A DNA stretch of 64,000 nucleotides from Cepaea nemoralis (GCA_014155875.1 JACEFZ010012625.1:183136-247135), one strand, 5' to 3'. Counted from the first letter of the stretch, positions 10,612-21,415 are shown. Numbers and translations: made by a program. The notes: generated from the sequence alone by a model not told the origin.

Positions 10612-10904
10612 AATGGTGCTTAACTCTAATTAACGGCATTGTATAACGCTTAATTCTAATTTCAGAGATTGTGAGGCGCTTCACTCTAATTTGAGGGATC
10701 ATGAGCCTCTTCATTGTATTTTCAGGGATTGTGGGTTGCTTTACTCTAATCGTTGCCACTGTATGGAGCTTCACTCTAATTTTTGACATTGTATGGGGCT
10801 TCACTTTAATTTTTGGCATTGTGGGGTGCTTCACTCTAATTTCTGCATGTTATGGTGTTTCAATCTAAGTATTGACATTGTATGGTGTTTCACTCTAATT
10901 TCAG
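10612..10904. repeat. ~33-bp tandem repeat, about 9 copies
   Basis: Units such as CTTCACTCTAATTTCAGGGA followed by TTGTGAGG-type sequence repeat at 32-34 bp. The array ends in a pyrimidine-rich TTTCACTCTAATTTCAG that forms the acceptor of the next exon candidate. The repeat unit and the splice acceptor therefore share sequence. Confidence 0.9.
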
Positions 10905-11072
10905 GGATAGTGACGATGATCCGTCAGATTCTAAATGGTCCCTGAAGAAGTATTTACCAAAGTCAGCCCTTGAAGAAAGAATCAGTCAAAATGGATCAAA
11001 CAGTCAACCAAAGTCAGCCATTGAAGAAAGACGCAGTCAAAATGGATCATACAGTGACAAGAAACCAAACAG
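10905..11072 (+). CDS. Candidate 5' exon of the ZNFX1-like gene (exon A)
   Basis: An open stretch lies between a plausible acceptor (TCTAATTTCAG) and donor (AACAG|GTATCA). It encodes a low-complexity, charged, probably disordered peptide with an internal repeat: PKSALEERISQNGSNS then PKSAIEERRSQNGSYS. It starts and ends in phase 2, so it joins in frame with exon C at 25817, which starts in phase 2. A related peptide is encoded at 15142. Linking it to the helicase gene is inference from phase and order. It could also be an exon of an unrelated gene or a repeat-borne open frame. Confidence 0.4.
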
Positions 11073-11202
11073 GTATCAAGAAGAAAATCTACTAAAGTAG
11101 AAATATACTAAGGAAAACAAACTATGTAATTATATTCTAATGCACATGAACATCTAGAAATCCTTAGAAAAGGAATGGCAGGTTTAAATAATATTCTGGT
11201 TT

Positions 11203-11402
11203 GTATATCCTGTACAGGACGTTGCAGTCACCTCAAGCATATTTGTGGCTGTTTCTGATTTCTTGCCAAGTTTACGTTCAGTTGTTTGCCACTGCTTTCT
11301 GAACGATCGGCACTCATACCATTGTATCGAAATCAACGCGAGGCGGTCTGCTGCCAAATCGTCCACAGCTGTGTTTCGAACTTTGAATGCGGGATTACTG
11401 TT
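11203..11402 (-). mobile_element. tRNA-derived SINE, family A
   Basis: The body is conserved (GACGTTGCAGTCACC, TTCAGTTGTTTGCCACTGCT, GCTTTCTGAACGATCGGCAC). The B-box region is preserved as the complement of GTTTCGAAC near 11372. The A-box head is missing, cut where LINE sequence begins at ~11406. Confidence 0.8.
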
Positions 11403-12429
11403 GATTGCTCATTGTCCACGCCTAACATCCATACAAAAGTGCAGACTCTATGTAACACAGCAACACTCTTTTTCTCGTAGCAATTGACATTTTTTATTGG
11501 TCAGTATGTTTTTCATCTTGCAAAAGGCTACCTTCGCAATGGCGATTCTTGTTCTAATCTGTTCAAGGCATCTCCCATCAGATGTTATGACTATTCCGAG
11601 ATAATTGTACCGATTTACTTGTTTAAGAATATTCCCAGTTACTTGTATATCACATTGTGGTATTTCGTTCTTCCTAGTGACAACCATAATCTGTGTCTTC
11701 TTACAATTTAATTCTAACCATAGTTGTTCACTGTGTGCAACAACCGCATCTACTAAATGTTGCAGAACCTGCTCATAGTCTGCAATCTGCATAACTAATG
11801 TTATTGATGTTTCTTCCTCCAATGATGATTCCTTTCATATCTTGTACATTTCACTCAAGTGGGAAAATAAATCTGGAGACAATTACACAACCCTGTCTAC
11901 GCCTCTCTTAATAGGCTGATATTGACCTACTACATTATCAACGCCTTATGGCAGCTTGTTGTTTCCAATATATGGTTTTTGTAAGTCGAATGTCTTTCCC
12001 ATCAATTTGTAGATCTGCAAGCATCTCTATCATGTTGACATGTCTTAATTTATCGAAAGCCTTTGTGTAGTCAATAGAGCAACGATGTAAGTCTTTGTTT
12101 ACTGCTATAGTAGATTCAATTACTGTTCTCAGCATATACACCGCCTTCACTTACTCTTGCCTTCTACAAACCCACATTGTTCTTCTCCTATTTTAAGTTG
12201 TATTTTCTTCTTAACGCTTTGCTTGATAATTCTTAGTAAAATCTTCGTGATGTGTATTTTGTTCAGCAGTTTAATGACTTGATCTAAACCATATTCTTCT
12301 AAAGCATTAATCCTTTCTGTCATGATGGTGTCTGAACCGGGGGTCTTGCCAGTTTTCATATGGTTGAGAACATTCCGAACCTCCATCTTCAAAATATACG
12401 CTCCTTCATTATTATTTCGAACTTCGAGC

Positions 12430-13410
12430 ACTCAAGCCCTCCGCAAACTGAAAGTGTCCCCTCACATTGTACGATGGATAGCTTCAGGCCTGCTCCAAAG
12501 GAAGGTGGTGCTAAGATGTGGGAGTTGGTCTTCTGAGCCGACAACGATATGTCCAGGATTGCCGCAGGGTTCACCACTGTCACCAGTACTATTCAACGTG
12601 TATACTGTGCCGATCACTGAACAACAGTTGGACGGGAAGGGTAAGACTCTGTCATTTGCTGATGATATTCTCGTGTATCGACAGGGTCGAGATAGACAGG
12701 CGGTTGCCAGTGATATGCAGCGCGAACTAGATCGAATTTCTTCATGGTGTGCGAATGCCGGTGCCTTTGTCAACCCTGCAAAGGCATCGTTTACATGGTT
12801 CTCCCTAAACAACCATATTGTGAACACAGACCTGCCGGCAATGAGAATGGATGGGAGCATTTTGAGTAGAACCCAGTCGATGACATATCTTGGCGTGAGG
12901 CTTGATCGTAACCTGTCTTTCAGAGATCATGTCGATTATGTCATAACGAAAGGTCGAAAAGGTTTGTCAGCAATGAGAGTCATGGCGACTGCCAATATCG
13001 AGCAAAGACTGCTAATACTTCTGTTCCAAGAACTGGTGCTTTCACCCATCGAATATGCCCTGGCCATCCTTACTGTCAGCCCTACACAGATTGGAATACT
13101 TGAAAAGGTACAAAATGAGGCCATGCGCATCATTTTGGGCTGCACGAGAGACACCAGCTGTGTAGCGAAGAGATACCTCCTTGACTTCCCGACAATGAAC
13201 TACAGGATCAATATCTGGAGAGCTCGTGCATACTTGAAAATAAGTGCGGATGAGCAGCACCGTCTGCATGAAGATATATTCAGAGAAAGGGCAACAGGCA
13301 AAAGGGGGCACATCATGGATGGGTCGGGCGGAGGATATCATCAGACAGGTCTGCAGTCCTACCATTATCAACCCCGGCAAGGAATGGGTGCCTGTGCCTC
13401 CAGCTTTTAA
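12430..13410 (+). pseudogene. I-like LINE reverse transcriptase (C-terminal part)
   Basis: This is the palm and thumb of a non-LTR reverse transcriptase, which in intact elements copies the element RNA at a nicked target. Visible motifs are LPQGSPLSPVLFNVYT near 12560-12605 and the catalytic SFADDILVY near 12650-12676, followed by MTYLGVRLDRNLSFRDH and the conserved IEYALAI/QNEAMRIILGCTRDT thumb region. The fingers domain is missing at the 5' truncation. The frame shifts at about 13320-13430 before the RNase H part. The aspartates of the active site are intact but the protein is not. Confidence 0.9.
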
Positions 13411-13436
13411 GTGCACCTTCTCCTGCATTATCACAA

Positions 13437-14192
13437 TTGACAGACGGTGCAGAGTGCAGAGAACAGAATCCTGTCACTGTCAATGCAGAGGTCAACGCAC
13501 TCATCAATGAACACGCAGAAAACCCCCAAGTGCTCATCTATACAGATGGATCTGTTGTAAAGAAGCAGAGAAGTGCATGGGTATTTACAGCCCGTTCAGC
13601 GGGCCGAACCGTCCAAGCCTCCAGTGGTACCCACACTATGCCCACGAGCAGCATGACGATGGAGGTGATGGCAGTAACACAGGCTTTCCTATGGCTAGAA
13701 GCACAGCATTATACCAACGTGTGTGCACTAAGTGATTCAATGAGCATAATTCGGAAGGTCGAAGCTGGATCTGTACGTAGACAGTGGACTGAGTCGCTGA
13801 GAAAGTCTGTTGTCCGTAAAGTCACCTTCATCTTTGTCCCGGGACATGCGGGAGTCGAGGGAAATGAACGAGCTGATAAACTGGCTGGCTCTGCACCCCA
13901 TGCAGATGGCCAGCCCATGGATCGTGCCGATGTTATTAACGTCCTTAAAGACATGTCGAGAACAAAAGACTTTGCCGTCAGTAAATCCACATCGCTGTCC
14001 AGGATGAAAGACTTGGGAGTAAGAATTGGCACGGCCAGACACGAGAGGTACATCGGGAAAACGAGGTGCCTCGTTAACCAACACAGAACTGGCACTATTA
14101 GCCACCGAACGCTGATGCTTATGCTGGGGGGAGGATCTGAGCACCTATGGACCTGTCCGGAGTGCAATGAAGATACCCCAACTGATAACTGA
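13437..14192 (+). pseudogene. I-like LINE RNase H domain and CPEC end
   Basis: Type I RNase H motifs occur in order: IYTDGS (first aspartate), TMEVMAV (glutamate), LSDSMSI (second aspartate) and VPGHAGVEGNERAD (the terminal histidine/aspartate block). A C-terminal cysteine pair, EHLWTCPEC, closes the frame. The same ending, EHVWECPEC, is found in the minus-strand relative at 43604-43700, showing that both belong to one family. RNase H removes template RNA during retrotransposition. This frame differs from that of the upstream RT. Confidence 0.92.
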
Positions 14193-15141
14193 TAACTGAT
14201 ATTTCGAACATAATACTGTTCTTTTCTGTTATCATCATACAAGTTTTTCACATAATTTGACCATACATGTAAAGTTTGATCTTGTTCTATTATGATTTTT
14301 CCGTATTTTGTTTTTAGGCAGCATGTTGATGTACGTATTCTTTTATTAGTAAGTTCCTGTATTCTTTCGTGCATTAATGTGGTATTTTTACTGTTGCGTT
14401 GTTTTTCAATTTCAATGCGATTTTTCTCAAGCCATGCTTCTTTTGCAATCCTACGTAATATTCTGACTTTTCTGTGAATTTCTTCATATTTGGCAGGATT
14501 ATTTTTGTTCTGTCTTCTTGTTTCCAATGCTGTAACATTTCTTCAGTCATCCATATCGCACGACCCACTTTCTTTAATTTTGGAATACTTTTTTCTGCAG
14601 CCAAACTGACTGAATTCTTCAACATTTCCTATTAATCATCCATACCTTGAAAGAGGATCTCTAGATCAGACAACATATAAAAACTATTCTTTACTTCAAT
14701 GTTAATTAATGTTAATTGTCTTGTATTTCCTTGTCATTTTTCGGTGTACACATATTATATTTAATGTTTCCTGTTGTATACTTGACTTTCTTTAACTTTA
14801 CCCTCAATTTCCTGTAACCAATCTATGATCACTGTTAATGATTTTCTAAAAGTTAAAGAAAAGAATGTAATCAATCTGGTTTCTAGTTCTGCTGTCAGGA
14901 CTCATCCATGTCCCTAATCTTCTAGGATGTTGTTTAAACAAGATGTTTCCTACGATCATTTCCTGCTCTTCTGCCCATTCTACAAGTCTGTATCCTCTTT
15001 CGTTTCGATCTCATGAACCATGGTTACCTACTGTACATCATCGCCTTGATTTCCTACCTTTACATTGAAGCCACCAATTATATTAATTTCTGAAATTATT
15101 AAATTTTCTTCAAAGCAGACTCCACGTCATTATAATGTCAG

Positions 15142-15257
15142 GGATTGTGAAGATGGCCAGTTAAAATCTATATGGTCCCTGAAGAACTGTTTACGAAAGT
15201 CAGCCGCTGAAGAATACCACAGTCAACGAAGATCAAACAGTCATAGGGGTCAGGCAG
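15142..15257 (+). CDS. Exon-like piece related to exon A (exon B)
   Basis: After an acceptor-like ATAATGTCAG, the frame reads WSLKNCLRKSAAEEYHSQ, clearly related to WSLKKYLPKSALEERISQ at 10905. A possible donor GCAG|GTGTCT follows. Entry phase is 2 but exit phase is 1, so it would join the helicase exon (28558, phase 1) but not exon C. The position matching exon A's donor is mutated. It may be a dead duplicate, an alternative exon, or chance. Confidence 0.3.
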
Positions 15258-15329
15258 GTGTCTGGAAGAAATAAGACCAAATGGTCAGGAAACGTTATAA
15301 GGAAAGACATATATGTATTTATGAAAACG

Positions 15330-16279
15330 GGGAGACGTATTAGCGTAGTGGCTAGACGTACGTTGAATAATCGGAGCCGTGGTAGCGTAGTGGCTAGACG
15401 TACATTGAATATCGGGAGCCGTAGTAGCATAGTGGCTAGACGTACGTTGAATATCGGGAGCCGTAGTAGCATAGTGGCTAGACGTACGTTGAATATAGTG
15501 AGCCGTGGTAGCGTAGTGGCTAGACGTACGTTGAATAAAGGGAGCCGTGGTAGCGTAGTGGCTAGGCGTACGTTGAATAAAGGGAGCCGTGATAGCGTAG
15601 TGGCTAGACGTACGTTGAATAAAGGGAGCCGTGGTAGCGTAGTGGCTAGACGTACGTTGAATAAAGGGAGCCGTGGTAGCGTAGTGGCTATCCGTACGTT
15701 GAATAAAGGGAGCCGTGGTAGCGTAGTGGCTAGACGTACATTGAAAATAGGGAGCCGTGGTAGCGTAGTGGCTAGACGTACACTTCATATCGGGAGCCGT
15801 GGTAGCGTAGTAGCTAGACGTAAATTGAATATCGGGAGCCGTGGTAGCGTAATAGCTAGACGTAAATTGAACATCGGGATCAGTGGTAGCGTAGTGGCTA
15901 GACGTACATTGAATATCGGGAGCCGTGGGAGTGTAATTGCTAGACAATCATTGAAAACCTGGAGCCGTGGTAGCGTAGTGTCTAGACTATCTTTAAAAAA
16001 CGAGAACTATGGTAACGTAATGGTCAGACGTACATTGAATATCGGGAGCCTTGGGAGAGTAGTGGCTAGACGATCATTGAAAACCGGGAGCCGTGGTGGC
16101 ATAATGGCTAGGGGATCAGTGATAACGGGAGTCTTGGGGGAGTACTGGCTATCCGAACATTAAAAACCGGGAGCCTTGGTAGCATAGTGGCTAGACGATC
16201 ATTGAAACCTGGGAGCCGTGATAGCGTAATGGTTAGACGATTATTGAAAACGGGAGTCTTGGAGGAGTACTGGCTAAAC
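15330..16279 (+). repeat. 42-bp array with a Pol III A-box in each unit, left block
   Basis: The unit GGGAGCCGTGGTAGCGTAGT plus GGCTAGACGTACGTTGAATA plus AA repeats about 22 times. Each good copy contains TAGCGTAGTGG, an exact match to the tRNA A-box consensus (TRGYNNARNGG). No B box is present in the unit. The period is 14 codons, so a 301-codon frame (15258-16163) of GSRGSVVARRTLN repeats stays open. Later units (after ~15940) diverge, with GATCATTGAAAACCGGGAG replacing GTACGTTGAATA. A hAT transposon follows at 16280. Confidence 0.96.
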
Positions 16280-16398
16280 CAGGGGTCACCAAACTATGTC
16301 ATTTCATCTGGTCCGCCGTCGGTACTCGAACTTGCTTGATATAACGCATGAAACACGAGACGTTTGAGACAATTGAAATGTAAATATTATGTTTAGAA

Positions 16399-17485
16399 TA
16401 GGGCTGCGGAAGTTAACGATTAATTAATCGATTAATCGTTAATTTGTTTTAACGATTAATTTTTTTTTAAACGATTAATCGAAAACTTTTCTCCCATCAC
16501 TTATACAAATGAACCAGATGTCGAAAAATTGTCGGACATTTTAAACATAGTGCTGCAAACACAACCGGGTTGCAAAATTGTACTGAGTCATCATTGTGTA
16601 AGCTGCAGCAAGATGTACCAACAAGATGGAACAGTATTTTGATTATGCTACAGAGTCTTCTAAAGGCCAGAAAAGCATTAACTGTGTACATGTCAGATGA
16701 AAAGAAGCAATATAAAGGTCTAAAACTGTCAGATTCAGAATAGGAGAAGATTTCGAAATATGTGAGAATTCCACGGTCCTGCTTGGCGGTCAAGATTATG
16801 GTTCATGTAGTTGTGTATATTGCCACTGCTATCATCGTTGACCAAGCATATGACTGTACACGATGATGATCCGGGCTACATAGCTACATTTAAGGCAGCA
16901 TCTTTTAATGACTTCAGTGAGCGTTTAGCTAATATGACAAGTATTGAAATACTACATATTGATCCACGCTACAAATACCTGACGTGTTTGTCAAAAGATG
17001 CAAAAGAACGAACTTGGTCACATACTGAACAACAAATAGCAATTGATGTTCATGATGAGCAGATGGAGACTGCTGCAACGAATGATACTGGCATTGACAA
17101 TGAAACTATACGTGACCCAACTGAAAAGCGTATTAGGCTAACAGAGTCTGAAATGGAGAAGAATCGGTTGACCCTCTACAATGTTGGAAACTTAATGAAC
17201 ATCGATATTCAAAACTGGCATTCCTTGCCAAGACCGTTGTGTGCATACCGGCTACTTCAGTCCCATGTGAACGATTGTTCAGGTATGCTGGTTATTTTGT
17301 TAATAAGACGCGATCGTCACTTGAACCAAATACTGTCAACATACTCGTCTGTTTGCATAGTTGGTTATTAGATGACATATGATATGTGACTATAAATATT
17401 TTGCTTTAATTGAAATTAACTATTAATTAATCGTTAATTTTTCAAAAGTTAACTATTAAATTTTAATTAATCGGTCGCAGCCCTA
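16399..17485 (+). mobile_element. Second hAT element nested in the first
   Basis: Inverted ends TAGGGCTGCG (16399) and CGCAGCCCTA (17476-17485) each run into palindromic AT-rich sequence built on TTAATTAATCG. Flanks GTTTAGAA (16391-16398) and GTTTGGAT (17486-17493) agree at 6 of 8 bases, consistent with an aged 8-bp target duplication. At 1.1 kb it keeps only the C-terminal part of a transposase. Confidence 0.88.
16500..17371 (+). pseudogene. ZBED-type hAT transposase, C-terminal remnant
   Basis: One frame (16811-17371) gives IDPRYKYLTCLSKDAKERTW, typical of the region before the dimerisation domain in ZBED1-like hAT proteins. In another frame the segment at ~17220-17370 reads VCIPATSVPCERLF and NKTRSSLEPNTVNILVCLHS, the conserved hAT C-terminal dimerisation motif. 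A frameshift near 17210-17240 separates them. No BED finger and no complete catalytic core remain. Confidence 0.85.
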
Positions 17486-17493
17486 GTTTGGAT

Positions 17494-18029
17494 TAATAGG
17501 AGATCTTTACACGTGCGGAGACCTCCTGGTGCAGTAGGCTGTGTATTTAGGCGGCCCTATTTATATATTTTGCAAACGTTATTATGAGATATATTCTATT
17601 ACCAAATGAAGCCACCTGACGCGGCACTACAAGAGTATGGAGTAGCATATCCCATGATACCCTGTAAAAATGTATAGGATGATGGGATGTTGTGTTGGCG
17701 TGCCTATAAGAGCCCAGTCACGCCTTGAGAACAACCGAGGCCGAAGAGATGCTGATGTCTAATTTTCAGCAGAGGGTTTAAACTCATCCCTCTGAGCCAC
17801 TACCAAGCAGATGGGCAAACATGCCGCAGACACGGCCGAGCTTGGCCATTGTTTTTCCAGACCGCAATTGAGAGGGCAGACAGGCCCTGTGAAGATCCAA
17901 AAGATCCAAGAGGATCTTGATTGTGGATTGACGACTATCTGCTGTGGGGAGAGTTTTGAATGAACCTTCATAGTTTAAATAGGAATATAGGAATATAATA
18001 GCTATGTCTGTGCCTGAGAACAACAATGG
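17494..18029. other. Interior of the outer hAT; no gene recognised
   Basis: Unassigned sequence between the nested hAT and a LINE scrap. Short minus frames (17759-18068) have no recognisable motif. Confidence 0.4.
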
Positions 18030-18205
18030 AGGGATATATGCCTGGGAAGAGAGGAAGAGGAAGGCCAAAGAGAAGATGTGTGCAGGATGTGGCGGATGAT
18101 CTCCAGATGGAGGAATCTGAAGAAGGACATCTTGCTTATGATATAGAGGTTTTCCGGAAGGTTGTTATGGGAGCGAGGTTCTGCAAGGGGCATGCTACTG
18201 AATGA
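18030..18205 (+). mobile_element. LINE C-terminal scrap
   Basis: The plus strand reads GYMPGKRGRGRPKRRCVQDV and continues to ARFCKGHATE, matching the usual end of RTE/CR1-like LINE proteins (a K-R-RGRP motif, then a short helix). It stops at a TGA near 18203. Confidence 0.6.
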
Positions 18206-18385
18206 ATGACCTTTGTTCCATCTTGTTGTCTTATAATTGCTGGTGTTTGGTATCAGATCGACCACTACCTCGCTATAATAAAAACTAAAGCGCAAGTCAT
18301 TCGTTCTTTATCAAAAGGTGCAATGAATGAATGGTCTTCATCATTCATGACGGACGAACATCGCTTGTATCAGACTACAGTTAGA

Positions 18386-18570
18386 GTGTTGGATGATTAT
18401 CCATGCTGTGATGAGGATCACTGGTACTGTGTTGGATGACTACCCATGCTGTGATGGAAGATCACTGGTACTGTGTTGGATGACTACCCATGCTGTGATG
18501 GAAGATCACTGGTACTGTGTTGGATAACTACCCATGCTGTGATGGAAGATCACTGGTACTGTGAAGGATG
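18386..18570. repeat. 44-bp tandem repeat, about 4 copies
   Basis: The unit GTGTTGGATGACTACCCATG plus CTGTGATGGAAGATCACTGG plus TACT repeats. The first unit is slightly shorter and diverged. Confidence 0.95.
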
Positions 18571-19025
18571 ATCATGTGTATATTTATTCATGGGGATGCC
18601 TAATTTGTCATTGCATCTAATCAGGAATTTTATTTATTAGGGCATTGGCATTATTAATCAGATGTTGTTGTATCTTTTCAATTACATTATTCTGATTCCC
18701 TGTACACGGACCTGAATTTCTTCTGATATCTCAAAATCGTTGTTTTCTTGTTAGCCGTAGAGATAGAATGAGATTCTCTTTATCTTCTTATTCCTCTTTT
18801 CTTCTATGACCAATGAGAAGTCGGCGTTGTGCTGTTATCTCTATCATCTCTGTGCGGTTACACAATGGTACCTATAAACTGTATATGTACCTTTGATGAG
18901 CCGTAGTTTCACCAGTGACCCCTAGTTCTCTGCTTTTCTTGTGTTTCAATAGGATTTTAATTATGTTTCTAATTTAATGTCTATTTTATTTTCATTTTAA
19001 GACCCCGGGTACTTCACCCTTAATT
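18571..19025. other. hAT interior, 5' of the transposase; no gene
   Basis: AT-rich sequence. It likely includes the leader of the outer hAT transposase but no promoter was identified. Confidence 0.35.
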
Positions 19026-20925
19026 ATGGCTACTAGGAAAAGAAAAGTAGACGAAGTACTTCTTTGTTGAAACAAAGGACAAGAAACCAGTTGCATAATA
19101 TGCAGCGAAAGTGTTGCCGTTTTGAAAGAGTACAATCTTCAGCGTCACTACGAAGCAAAATATCTATCAACATATTAAAAGGTTTCTGGAAAGTTACGCT
19201 CTGGGAAATATGAGACCATTAAATGTGGTTTTGAAACACAAAGAAATCTCTTCACGAGAAAATTTGCTTAAAATATGTATGTCACTCGTGCAAGGTACAA
19301 AACAGTGCATAAGATGGCAGAACAAGGAAAACCGTTTACTGATGGCAACTTCATCAAAGAGTGTGTGATCGAAGCAGCAAATGACTTGTGTACTGAGAAA
19401 GCTGATTTGTTTGGAACTATCAACCTTTCGACAAGTTCAGTTGTGCGGAGAACAGAAGAACTTGGAGAGAACATAGTGCTACAGATACGCGAGAAAGCTA
19501 GGAACTTGGTGTGGTATTCTCTGGCGCTGGATGAGTCTACTGATCTCTCGAGTACGTCACAACTTCTCGTGTTCATTCGTGGTGTCAATTTGGACTTTCA
19601 GATAACAGAAGAATTGGCATCCGTTTGCAGCATGCATGGAACAACAATTGGAAAAGTTATTTTCGTGGAAGTGCAAACAATTTTGCAAGACTATAATCTT
19701 CAGTGGAATCAGCTTCTGTGTCTCATTGTTGATGGAGGAAAAAACATGGCTGGAGTGAGGAAGGGTCTGGTGGGGCAGGTCAGGACTCAGTTGGAAGATT
19801 TGCAAATTCCGGGCGCTCTGTTCAAACATTGCAGAATGCATCAGCAAGTGGGAGTCTCTGTGGCGGGGTGGTCAAGCCTTTTGACTCGTGCTCCGAAGGT
19901 AGTGGTTTCGATTCCGGGCCGCGCCCTTCGGTTTACGAGTTAAATGTTTCGGAGACTCCTGTGGGTCGTCGCTAAAAGCTACGGAGTTTGTGCTTTGTGC
20001 GACGCTTTCCGTGCTGCGGAAAGAGACCGAGCCATATGGGATAAAACCCGGTGCAATAAAGTCGACCCTGTCGACTTTTAAGCGACTTTAAGTGACATCA
20101 GCAAGTACTCTGTGGGAAAGACTTAGATATTTATTTTGTACTGAAACCAGTCGTTTCTGCTGTGAACTTCAATCGGGAACACACACATTCTCCGTCAGCT
20201 TCAGGCTTTTCATGAAAAAAATTGATTCTGAATTCTGTGACTTGCCTTATCACACATCAGTGAGGTGGCTCAGCTGCGGTAAAGTCCTGCTTCGTTTTTA
20301 CAAGCTCCGAAACGAAATAAATGTATCCTCACTGAAAAAGGTATAGCTGATTCACAGCTGTCAGATCTAACCTGGCTGTCAAAGTTGTCATTTTTGGTCG
20401 ACATGAATGAACTGAACTTGCAACTTCATGATCTCTACAGAACTATCAAATGATTTCGGAGAAAGCTGTCATTGTTGGAAGCACAACTGGAAGGAGAAAA
20501 CCTTTCTCATTTTCACTGTTTCAAATAGTTTGGTGAGATTTTCAGATCTTGACAATGACATTCGTCTGTTCCAGAATCCGTTTAATTGTAACCTTGATGA
20601 TGTGCCAGTTGAACTACAGTTGCAGCACATTGATTTGCAAGCAAATGACTTGTTGAAAGAGAAGCACAGAGAAGGAAGTACCTCTGCTTACCTGATGTTG
20701 AGTTTCCGAAACTTAAGAATTTTGCCGCTGGTATGGCATCAGTGTATGGAACAACTTATGTCTGTGAGCAAACATTTTAAAATATTAAGTCTGTGAAGTC
20801 ACCACATCGAATGAGATTGATTGATGAACATTTGAAAGCAATTCTCTTGATTGGATGCAGCAATTCCAAATCAAACATTGATGGTATTTTGAAAGACACA
20901 CGTCAGTTTCACAAAACTCACTAAC
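19026..20925 (+). pseudogene. hAT transposase, GTF2IRD2/EPM2AIP1-like
   Basis: The start MATRKRKVDEV (19026) is followed by a BED-like zinc finger, CIICSESVAVLKEYNLQRH. The main frame (19275-19943) has the hAT catalytic-core signature LALDESTDLSSTSQLLVFIR and the next conserved block LLCLIVDGGKNMAG, then FKHCRMHQQ. A SINE at 19850-20095 breaks the gene there; its exact removal would restore the frame past the insertion. Downstream frames (20092-20796) carry family blocks such as SVRWLSCGKVLLRFY. The end, IDEHLKAILLIGCSNSKSNI near 20820-20880, matches the usual C-terminus. Stops and shifts besides the SINE make it inactive. Confidence 0.9.
19850..20095 (+). mobile_element. tRNA-derived SINE, family B, inside the hAT transposase
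   Basis: It is bounded by an 11-bp perfect duplication, CATCAGCAAGT (19839-19849 and 20096-20106). The head has an A-box-like TGGCGGGGTGG (19860-19870) and a B-box-like TTTCGATTCC (near 19906). The 3' end has a short direct repeat, GACTTTAAG. It is 246 bp long. This is the only SINE of this family I see in the window. Confidence 0.95.
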
Positions 20926-20961
20926 CTCTTTTGCTGCTTAGTTTGTGAGGTTTTTTTTTTT

Positions 20962-20991
20962 GTGGGGGGGGGGTGGGGGGGGGGGGGGGGA
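20962..20991. repeat. G-homopolymer tract
   Basis: About 28 G with a single T interruption, preceded by a T run. It is a possible G-quadruplex and a likely site of length error. Confidence 0.9.
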
Positions 20992-21085
20992 TTGTGCATT
21001 GCACGCGCTTCCTATGATTATCTTAGGTTTTCATCTTTTTTTCCCAGATCTTTCGTTCTATCTTGCAATTATTGTTAAAGTTAGT

Positions 21086-21318
21086 TGCATATCCTTTACA
21101 GTACGTTTGCAGTCAACACCAGCATTGTTTGCTTTTGTTGATGTCTTGGCAAGCTTACGTTCAGTAGTTTACCATTGCTTTCTGAACGACCGGCACCCAT
21201 AACATAGAGTAAAAATCAGCGCAACGTTGTCTGCTGCCAAATTGTGCGCAGCTGTGTTTCGAACGCGGGTATACGGGATTACGAACCGCGTCTGTAAGAC
21301 CTTCGCCACGGAGAACGG
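21086..21318 (-). mobile_element. tRNA-derived SINE, family A, near the hAT 3' end
   Basis: Complete head to tail: the complement of GTTTCGAACGC near 21256 (B box), the complement of CCTTCGCCACGGA near 21301 (A-box region, one change) and the tail GCATATCCTTTACAGTACG at 21088. It is nested within the outer hAT. Confidence 0.88.
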
Positions 21319-21415
21319 CGCAAGTGTTGTACAGAATGACTATCCGGCCCGCGATCGTCATTTTGTCAGTTATCCGGCCCGCCGTGGAACAAGTGAAAAG
21401 GTTTGGTGACCCCTG

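Larger units (their letters stand above)
12423..14199 (+). mobile_element. 5'-truncated I-like LINE nested in the RTE-like LINE
   Basis: It is flanked by a perfect 10-bp target duplication, TATTTCGAAC (12413-12422 and 14200-14209), and ends in a short tandem tail built on GATAACT. The body codes for reverse transcriptase then RNase H, an order typical of the I superclade. The endonuclease and ORF1 are missing, as expected for incomplete reverse transcription. The host LINE resumes exactly after the duplication. Confidence 0.93.
11406..15136 (-). mobile_element. RTE-like LINE, decayed, with a nested LINE
   Basis: This copy matches the intact minus-strand LINE at 40430-42540 in order. RT 3' part (11448-11822, with RYNYLGIVITSDGRCLEQIR), RT middle (11938-12431, with SIDYTKAFDKLRHVNMI), linker (14200-14625, with ILRRIAKEAWLEKN), and EN-end homology to ~15136. 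It is split by an I-like LINE at 12423-14199. Many frameshifts are present and both ends are truncated: left against a SINE, right against exon-like sequence at 15137. Confidence 0.9.
16280..21415 (+). mobile_element. hAT transposon (5.1 kb) with 8-bp target duplication
   Basis: The left end CAGGGGTCACCAAAC (16280-16294) is matched by its exact inverse at 21401-21415. The 8-bp duplications are GGCTAAAC (16272-16279) and GGCTAGAC (21416-21423). Both lie in the 42-bp array, which resumes after the element. Inside are a second hAT, a LINE scrap, a 44-bp minisatellite, a broken GTF2IRD2/EPM2AIP1-type transposase and two SINEs. Confidence 0.95.

Noticed and set aside
13709..14527. 272-codon minus frame spanning the I-like/RTE-like junction
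   Set aside because: Its first part is genuine RTE-like linker but the rest is antisense to the I-like RNase H, joined by chance at the insertion point.
15258..16163. 301-codon frame of 14-residue GSRGSVVARRTLN repeats
   Set aside because: 42 bp is a multiple of three, so the array stays open in several frames on both strands; no start context or flanking coding sequence supports it.
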